A stretch of 29,949 bases of DNA from NCBI GenBank assembly GCA_964613725.1, contig CAZTJY010000037.1, forward strand, positions 1-29,949. Direction: 5' to 3'. Positions 26,301 to 29,949 of the stretch are shown one piece after another. Source of the DNA: Parapedobacter sp964613725. Its GTDB lineage: Bacteria > Bacteroidota > Bacteroidia > Sphingobacteriales > Sphingobacteriaceae. The position numbers and the translations under genes were made by a program. Numbering within the stretch: position 1 is the first letter of the stretch; every line of letters starts with the position of its first letter. The notes beneath the pieces were generated by a model. That model was not told where the DNA came from, made no database searches, and saw only the letters and a list, made by a program, of their open reading frames with translations.

Positions 26301-26359
26301 GCCGATAACGCGCAAACGTAACCGCCCACGCGCCGAAAAAAGAATACAACTGTTTTCAT
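23342..26359 (-). CDS. SusC/RagA family TonB-linked outer-membrane protein
   Basis: A 1005-residue TonB-dependent transporter. It has an N-terminal signal peptide (cleavage near WAMPGFAQ), a carboxypeptidase-regulatory-like domain (GIQGKVSDQNQQPLVGASVHI), and the Ton box/plug junction with the SusC hallmark VVVIGYGTARKRDLTGSV. The plug contains IRGNSSIRAGNNPLFVIDGIPL and SATAIYGSRGANGVVIITTK, and the barrel ends LGVNFSL. There is no N-terminal STN (signalling) domain, which fits the absence of ECF sigma and anti-sigma genes nearby. It would import the ligand captured by its SusD partner. The ATG at 26359 is well placed for the signal peptide. The gap upstream holds inverted repeats but no clear promoter. 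Confidence 0.97.
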   Translation of the reverse strand: MKTVVFFFRRVGGYVCALSALLWAMPGFAQTGGIQGKVSDQNQQPLVGASVHIVELNRQAGTNEQGNYSFTGVPDGNYTLTVSYIGYEQAERAITVAGSVQTVDFSLLSSGESLDEVVVIGYGTARKRDLTGSVGSVQAKDFNKGVIVAPDQLIQGRTAGVMVVNNSGQPGGSTTVRIRGNSSIRAGNNPLFVIDGIPLSGTSARPGNGGGGGVYGTDGGNPLSYLNPNDIASMDILKDASATAIYGSRGANGVVIITTKRGQTGTPTLNVSASSGFSTLLKQPEVLSADEFRQAVQFYTPDDTQADFGGAVDAFDAITRTAMTQNYNLDVSGGNDDGRYRVSAGYFDQNGIIETSRLRKFTANLSSSFRFLESKKLGLDVNLLATQANENVAPINVGVGFEGNIISQALQWNPTLPLRGDDGELTFQSAQLINPLTSLAAHKDLSKVNTLLASIAPSYQITDELAYKLLYSYTRQTGRRTGRYIAGMINPDQVNNGGAFIGNDFETNHQLTHTLSFNKDISTDLNLNAVAGYEYLSFDSRWNSLSGTGFSPLGNLDYYDYLDYSIASNRSVDSYRNPTNELQSFFARVAFNYADRYLFTGTFRRDGSTKFGENNKYANFPSLAFAWNVSNEAFMQGNTYINDLKVRLGWGQTGNQEFPSGASKDRYVFGAQSISQANFGNPNLRWESSETINAGVDFGLFNNRLSGSVDYFRKTTTDALFEQTLAQPAPSGRIWVNLDGEIVNQGVELALVGAVVRNDSWNWNVAANATFLKNEVSGLLGYYETAALRGQGFSGVLGQRMVSGQPLNVWYLARFEGIDPTTGTSMYRGVDGDIGTAVDPALNKFYVGSPNPTSLLGISTDVSYKRFTATVNMHGAFGHYLFNNVMATVLGVNNLSNRNIGKAFFDTQLGESTSNSAAPSTRYLEKGDFLKLSNLTLSYNVGNLGGFRNVNVSLTGQNLFVFTGYNGFDPEVNTDGASGGIPSLGIEYLPYPSARTFLLGVNFSL

Positions 26360-26386
26360 ACTAGTGTATAAGTTTGTAATTAATTG

Positions 26387-26451
26387 GTGTTGACCACGGG
26401 TTCGTCGTAATCAAAATCAAAAGCGTAGCGCCGACGGTGTGTCGTCAACAC
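26387..26451. repeat. Long-range inverted repeat in the SusC leader/promoter region
   Basis: GTGTTGAC at 26387-26394 is complementary to GTCAACAC at 26444-26451, with 49 bases between. A smaller dyad (GACG-N6-CGTC) lies near the second arm. The region is the 142-base gap upstream of susC. It could fold in the transcript or hold an operator. No TAnnTTTG box fits convincingly; TGATTTTG at 26412-26419 on the minus strand is one base off. Confidence 0.3.
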
Positions 26452-26501
26452 TGCTTCCATAACAATGAAGATAGGAAATTGTTTTTTTTAACAACGTATT
26501 T

Positions 26502-26690
26502 TTAGGACTGTTTCAGCAACCACTTCCTATAGCGGTGGAGGACAAACATCGCTATGCCGGCAATCATAGCGTATGTGGTTAGTAAATGCCCCTGTGGTAA
26601 GGCGAGCAGACAAATGAGACAGAATACCACCACGAAGACATATAGGTAGCTAAAATACGGGTGTCTGATGAGGTGCTTTAACCGTTCCAT
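26502..26690 (-). CDS. Small two-helix membrane protein, unknown function
   Basis: A 62-residue protein with two hydrophobic segments, at about 12-34 (YFSYLYVFVVVFCLICLLAL) and 36-52 (TTYAMIAGIAMFVL), flanked by basic residues (RLKHLIRH at the start, HRYRKWLLKQS at the end). It has no catalytic motif. It starts 8 bases after gldH and is the last gene of the holB-ricT-gldH run, so it is likely translated from that transcript. I do not recognise it beyond its membrane topology. Confidence 0.65.
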   Translation of the reverse strand: MERLKHLIRHPYFSYLYVFVVVFCLICLLALPQGHLLTTYAMIAGIAMFVLHRYRKWLLKQS

Positions 26691-26698
26691 GGCGCGTC

Positions 26699-27175
26699 TT
26701 ATTTCGTTACAGGTTCAATACGCAGCCCTACGTCGGCAACGTCGCGCAACGGATTTTCGCGCATGTTCTGCTCGAACGTAAAATGGTAAAGCCCCGTATC
26801 TGGAAAATGGACATTTTCCTTGATGAGCTGCTGGTGGGCGTACATACTGCCGGTGCTCCGGCCCAGCCAACGGCCATCGGCCTCGGCAAGGGGTAGTTCA
26901 AACCGCTCGGTGGTGTCTTTCATGCCTGGTCCGGACTGGTGTACCAACAGGAAGATATTCGAATACCGGTAGTCGGGCGTATGGCGCAGGTTCAAGTAGA
27001 TATCGTACCGCCGGCCCACATCGGTAATGTGCGCGGTCAGTCGGGGCTGGTCATCGTAGTACCATGCGTTGTCGGCAATAGACACGTTCTTATCGAACAC
27101 AGCCGTGTCAGTACACGCTGCGGCCAAGACACCTATCAAAAAAACCAATCGCCCTAACGTCTGTCCGTATTGCAT
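26699..27175 (-). CDS. gldH: Gliding motility lipoprotein GldH
   Basis: A 158-residue lipoprotein whose lipobox (GVLAAAC) sits about 21 residues in. It has the beta-rich core of GldH (YYDDQPRLTAHITDVGRRYDIYLNLRHTPDYRYSNIFLLV, conserved as single short motifs such as LRHTPDYRYSNI) and the C-terminal YHFTFEQNMRENPLRDVADVGLRIE. In Flavobacterium johnsoniae GldH is needed for gliding, but homologues are widespread in non-gliding Bacteroidota, so motility cannot be inferred. It lies 3 bases after the ricT stop and 8 bases before the small membrane protein gene. It is most likely anchored in the cell envelope. Confidence 0.9.
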   Translation of the reverse strand: MQYGQTLGRLVFLIGVLAAACTDTAVFDKNVSIADNAWYYDDQPRLTAHITDVGRRYDIYLNLRHTPDYRYSNIFLLVHQSGPGMKDTTERFELPLAEADGRWLGRSTGSMYAHQQLIKENVHFPDTGLYHFTFEQNMRENPLRDVADVGLRIEPVTK

Positions 27176-27178
27176 GGA

Positions 27179-28528
27179 TTACTGGTTTGACGATTCTCCA
27201 GACGGTTGTGATCCTCCCGGTTTACCACGCCGGTTGTTACCGCGAAAACGCCTTTTCGATTTCGGTTTGCCTTCGCCAGCCGGCGTATCACCTCGTTTCG
27301 TGGGCGCATCACCTTTCTTAGCTGCCGACTCTGCACGGGCCGCATTTTCGGGTTTGGGCCCCGGCCGCCGCCCGTCGGGTTTCCGCTTGCCTTTGCTTCG
27401 GCGCTTTTTCTTGTTGCGGTCATCCAAGCGGGTCAGGCTATCCTGCCCCACCACATTCTCGTAGTCGTAACTTACGGGTTTCTCCTCCACCACTTCCTCC
27501 AGCACCACCGCACCGATTTCTTCGGGTTTCACCCCCTCTTTATTCAGCTGGTGGATTTCCTTCACGCGGTCGGTGGTCAACGGAATCCAGCTTTCCTCAC
27601 CGGGATAGGTAAACCACATCAATTTTTTGAAGATATCGGTTTTCTGCAAGTATGCCGTTCCGCGCAGCGTTTCTATCCGCTCAATGTTGTTGGGAATATC
27701 TTTAAGGGCATCCATGTAGCTATCCAGTTCGTAGTTGAGGCAGCATTTGAGCTTGCCGCACTGGCCTGCCAGTTTGAGCGTATTGAGCGATAAGTTTTGG
27801 TACCGCGCTGCGGAGGTCGACACGGTTTTGAAGTCCGTAAGCCAAGTGGAACAACAGAGTTCGCGCCCACAGGATCCGATGCCGCCCAGGCGGCTGGCTT
27901 CTTGCCGCATACCGATCTGGCGCATTTCGATGCGGATACGAAAAGCTTCCGCCATCCGCTTGATGAGTTCGCGGAAGTCGACACGTCCGTCAGCCGTATA
28001 ATAAAACGTCGCCTTTGATTTATCTCCCTGGTAATCGACGTCGCTGATCTTCATCGACAACCCGAGGTCCAACGCCAGCGTTCGGGCCCGATGCATGGTC
28101 TCCCACTCGAGGTCTTTCGCCGCCTGCCATTTTTTGATGTCGGCGTCGGTTACCTTGCGGTATATTTTCTTGGTTACGCTTTCGGCAGTTACTTTATTCT
28201 TTTTCAACTGTAAGCGTACCAACTCACCGGTCATCGACACGTGACCGATATCATAGCCTCCTGTATTGGGTTCCACGGCTACCATCTCGCCCATTTCAAG
28301 GTAGAGATTCTCATGGTTTACGAAAAACTCTTTCCGAGACCCTTTAAACCGGACCTCCACAATATCGAAAGGTTTATAGTTTGTCGGCATGTCCATATCG
28401 GCCAGCCAATCGTATACATTCAACTTATTACATCCGCTCGTTCCGCAGGTGCCATGATTCTGGCAACCTGCCGGTGCAGTACCTGCAGTACTACACCCAC
28501 CGCCGGATGAGCAACCGCTACATCCCAT
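27179..28528 (-). CDS. ricT: PSP1-domain protein RicT (YaaT family)
   Basis: A 449-residue RicT homologue. In Bacillus, RicT (YaaT) works with RicA and RicF, a complex carrying Fe-S clusters, on mRNA maturation and developmental control; its partners in Bacteroidota are not established. The N-terminus is unusually cysteine-rich (Cys at 3, 6, 12, 22, 28 and 33). The PSP1 core follows, with GGYDIGHVSMTGELV, QIGMRQEASRLGGIGSCGRELCC and LAGQCGKLKCCLNYE, which hold conserved cysteines. The last 90 residues are a low-complexity basic tail rich in Lys, Arg, Gly and Pro. The start overlaps the end of holB by 11 bases; holB-ricT adjacency is also seen in Bacillus. Confidence 0.93.
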   Translation of the reverse strand: MGCSGCSSGGGCSTAGTAPAGCQNHGTCGTSGCNKLNVYDWLADMDMPTNYKPFDIVEVRFKGSRKEFFVNHENLYLEMGEMVAVEPNTGGYDIGHVSMTGELVRLQLKKNKVTAESVTKKIYRKVTDADIKKWQAAKDLEWETMHRARTLALDLGLSMKISDVDYQGDKSKATFYYTADGRVDFRELIKRMAEAFRIRIEMRQIGMRQEASRLGGIGSCGRELCCSTWLTDFKTVSTSAARYQNLSLNTLKLAGQCGKLKCCLNYELDSYMDALKDIPNNIERIETLRGTAYLQKTDIFKKLMWFTYPGEESWIPLTTDRVKEIHQLNKEGVKPEEIGAVVLEEVVEEKPVSYDYENVVGQDSLTRLDDRNKKKRRSKGKRKPDGRRPGPKPENAARAESAAKKGDAPTKRGDTPAGEGKPKSKRRFRGNNRRGKPGGSQPSGESSNQ

Positions 28529-29681
28529 AATTATCGTTATATATAGAGTCCGCCTGTCGGCGGAACGTTTGATACTTATAAATTAAAACGAACTGCAAAG
28601 ATAAATCTAAAAACATTATCTTCGGATTCGCATTGCGTTCAATGTGATAGTGCGCTTCTTCCAATAGGCGGACCGCTTCTTCCACCTGCTCCAATTGGTA
28701 CCGCTTGCCAAATTTCTGCACGAAGTCCAATTCGGCAGCCGGCAGGTGGACCATTTGCAGCATATCGGCCTTAAACAATACGGCCTGCCGCATCATATTA
28801 AGGGCGTAAAGTAAGAAACTTTTTTGATTTTCGCGGCCCAATTTCGACAATTCCTCGTCACAGACCTTGATGATGTCCGCACCTGCATCCATCACACAGT
28901 GACGCAGCCATCGTACCATTAAATCGAAGTAACCGTTATTATCTTCACCAAGCAGGTTGATGGCCTGCTGTAGATTCCCGTTGCTGATGAAAGCTATTTC
29001 GTTGGCCTGGTGTGCGCTGACGCCATGGGTATCCACGAGATAGCGGCTCACGCTTTCGTTGTCTAACCGATTAATCTTCACCAGCTGCGTACGCGAGATG
29101 ATGGTATTCAATATCTTGTCAGCATTTTCGGCCACGAGGATAAACAGCGTGCTTTCCGGAGGTTCCTCAATGAGCTTCAACAAGGCATTGCCCTGGGTAT
29201 CGAGGTACTCGGGCAACCACATGATGAGCACCTTATATTTCGCTTCGAAGGCCTTTAAACTCAGCTTTTTGATGATGTGGTGGGCTTCGGCAATGTTGAT
29301 ATTGGCCTGTTTGTTCTCCGCGTCTAACTGATCGCGCCAATAGCCCATGCCCATGTACGGATTGCTCAAGAAAGTCTTGCGCCACACATCGGCGAATGTC
29401 GCCGCTGTATCTTCCTTATGCTTCGCAAAAAAGGGATAGGACAGGTGGAGGTCGGGATGGATGAGCTTATTGTACTTACGGCACGAGGCACATTCCCCAC
29501 AGCTATCGGCGGGCTGACGGTTTTCGCAGTTGAGGTATTGGGCATAGGCCACCGCCAATGGCAAACTCCCGCTTCCCTCCGGCCCCAGAAAGAGCTGCGC
29601 ATGGCTCACCCGATTCTCCTTCACGGTATTGACCAGGTGCCGTTTCACGTCTTCTTGCCCGCCTATTTCCTTGAATAACAT
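28518..29681 (-). CDS. holB: DNA polymerase III subunit delta'
   Basis: A 387-residue clamp-loader subunit. The N-terminal AAA+-like domain begins MLFKEIGGQEDVKRHLVNTV. It has a degenerate P-loop (GPEGSGSLPLA), as expected for the non-hydrolysing delta' subunit, and a zinc-binding module made of Cys in LNCENRQ and CGECASC. Sensor-like motifs ALLKLIEEPPESTLFILV and ISRTQLV follow, then an all-helical C-terminal domain. The length is slightly above the proteobacterial form and normal for Bacteroidota. It opens the holB-ricT-gldH run. A possible promoter box (TACCTTTG, 29744-29751) gives a leader of about 57 bases that contains the CCAGCA/TGCTGG stem-loop. Confidence 0.95.
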   Translation of the reverse strand: MLFKEIGGQEDVKRHLVNTVKENRVSHAQLFLGPEGSGSLPLAVAYAQYLNCENRQPADSCGECASCRKYNKLIHPDLHLSYPFFAKHKEDTAATFADVWRKTFLSNPYMGMGYWRDQLDAENKQANINIAEAHHIIKKLSLKAFEAKYKVLIMWLPEYLDTQGNALLKLIEEPPESTLFILVAENADKILNTIISRTQLVKINRLDNESVSRYLVDTHGVSAHQANEIAFISNGNLQQAINLLGEDNNGYFDLMVRWLRHCVMDAGADIIKVCDEELSKLGRENQKSFLLYALNMMRQAVLFKADMLQMVHLPAAELDFVQKFGKRYQLEQVEEAVRLLEEAHYHIERNANPKIMFLDLSLQFVLIYKYQTFRRQADSIYNDNYGM

Positions 29682-29712
29682 ACCTTCTTAACTATATCTG
29701 TCCATCAGACCA

Positions 29713-29729
29713 CCAGCATTATCTGCTGG
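29713..29729. repeat. Inverted repeat CCAGCA-TTATC-TGCTGG
   Basis: A perfect 6-base dyad with a 5-base loop. Seen from the sigma-54-type promoter at 29800 it is centred about 106 bases before the predicted start, a normal place for an enhancer-binding-protein site. Seen from holB it would be a 5' leader hairpin. There is no T-run after it in either sense that would make it a terminator of a gene in this window. Confidence 0.4.
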
Positions 29730-29743
29730 CGAGCTCGATTTTT

Positions 29744-29751
29744 CAAAGGTA
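29744..29751 (-). promoter_or_regulatory. Possible -7 promoter box of holB
   Basis: The minus strand reads TACCTTTG, an exact TAnnTTTG. No good -33 box lies at the expected distance. The box overlaps the left arm of the GGTACGTAA/TTACGTACC inverted repeat, so a protein bound there could affect both divergent promoters. Confidence 0.35.
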
Positions 29752-29781
29752 CGTAAAAGGCGGTAAATTTGCTTACGTACC
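29748..29781. repeat. Inverted repeat GGTACGTAA / TTACGTACC
   Basis: Two perfect 9-base arms at 29748-29756 and 29773-29781. Each contains the palindrome TACGTA, and the two copies are 24 bases apart (29750-29755 and 29774-29779). They lie about 20 bases before the -24 element of the sigma-54-type promoter. They are a candidate operator for the divergent holB/lipoprotein region. Confidence 0.5.
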
Positions 29782-29799
29782 GACTAACGGCAAGTCATT

Positions 29800-29816
29800 T
29801 TGGCATCACCCTTGCC
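29800..29816 (+). promoter_or_regulatory. Sigma-54 (RpoN)-type promoter of the lipoprotein gene
   Basis: TTGGCATCACCCTTGCC has the invariant GG and GC 10 bases apart and fits TGGCA-N6-TTGC at all nine specified bases. Transcription would start near 29827, about 19 bases before the ATG. A competing primary-sigma -7 box (TAAATTTG, 29764-29771) lies further upstream with only TTTC as a -33 candidate. Confidence 0.6.
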
Positions 29817-29845
29817 TTTTCTAAGGTATAATAAAAGGAGACGTT

Positions 29846-29949
29846 ATGAAAACAATGAAGATGATCGGAACATTGGTGGCGGTATCGCTGCTGTTTATGG
29901 TTGCATGCGACAAGGACACCAGTCCTGCCGACAGGGACTTGTTTGTTGG
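29846..29949 (+). CDS. Start of a lipoprotein gene (3' end outside window)
   Basis: Only 34 codons are visible. They encode a lipoprotein signal peptide (MKTMKMIGTLVAVSLLFMVAC) whose Cys is the last residue of the lipobox LFMVAC, followed by an acidic, polar mature start (DKDTSPADRDLFV). The mature protein cannot be identified. The ATG is preceded at 5 bases by AGGAG (29836-29840), a strong Shine-Dalgarno sequence that is unusual for this genome. A sigma-54-type promoter lies directly upstream. The coding part is too short to judge function. Confidence 0.75.
   Translation, partial: MKTMKMIGTLVAVSLLFMVACDKDTSPADRDLFV

Noticed and set aside
1..29949. CRISPR array, tRNA, rRNA, insertion sequence or prophage
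   Set aside because: No regularly spaced long repeats, no cloverleaf or rRNA motif and no transposase or phage structural gene were seen on either strand.

Overview
The window is a stretch of ordinary chromosome from a member of the Bacteroidota, most likely the Sphingobacteriaceae (Pedobacter/Parapedobacter/Sphingobacterium group). The reasons are a SusC/SusD pair, a second TonB-dependent receptor with a carboxypeptidase-like N-terminal domain, the gliding lipoprotein GldH, a Y_Y_Y beta-propeller/LuxR regulator, a PadR-PspC pair, very weak Shine-Dalgarno signals, and several promoter boxes of the Bacteroidota type (TAnnTTTG). G+C looks close to half by eye. I see no rRNA, tRNA, CRISPR array, insertion sequence or prophage. 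The family assignment is inference.

Layout. 1-4376: the end of a ribonuclease G/E gene converges on a minus-strand group (miaA, a Gfo/Idh/MocA oxidoreductase, and an unrecognised protein with a phage/homing-endonuclease-associated C-terminal region). 4461-8780: a plus-strand operon of a serine beta-lactamase-like protein carrying a GH3 remnant, an exported M19 dipeptidase and radA. 8794-9990: an arginase-fold protein that lacks several metal ligands. 10005-12314: an NAD-dependent epimerase and a phosphoserine phosphatase fused to a shrunken SerA-like tail. 12298-13467: 5-formyltetrahydrofolate cyclo-ligase and EF-P, in that map order on the minus strand. 13626-16526: a large membrane-spanning beta-propeller/LuxR regulator. 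16841-19270: an outer-membrane TonB-dependent receptor. 19494-21577: padR-pspC. 21780-26359: a SusC/SusD outer-membrane uptake pair. 26502-29681: holB-ricT-gldH and a small membrane protein. 29846-29949: the start of a lipoprotein.

How the genes work together. The two outer-membrane systems (the receptor at 16841 and SusCD at 23342/21780) would import ligands through TonB. No degradative enzyme or ECF sigma/anti-sigma pair sits beside either. The propeller/LuxR protein is a plausible one-piece sensor-regulator. The exported dipeptidase and beta-lactamase-like protein may work on cell-wall peptides. holB-ricT-gldH is a housekeeping cluster.

The most interesting signals are regulatory or evolutionary: (i) a five-fold array of ATAGGG-like elements at an exact 11-bp period upstream of the propeller/LuxR gene; (ii) a sigma-54-type promoter, with inverted repeats upstream, in front of the lipoprotein at the right edge; (iii) a 19-bp palindrome centred on the -33 box of padR, whose transcript appears nearly leaderless; (iv) two multidomain proteins that have lost their central catalytic domain (GH3 in one, the NAD-binding domain of SerA in the other); (v) the arginase-fold protein with substituted metal ligands. 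I found no clear defence system or other wholly new gene cluster.
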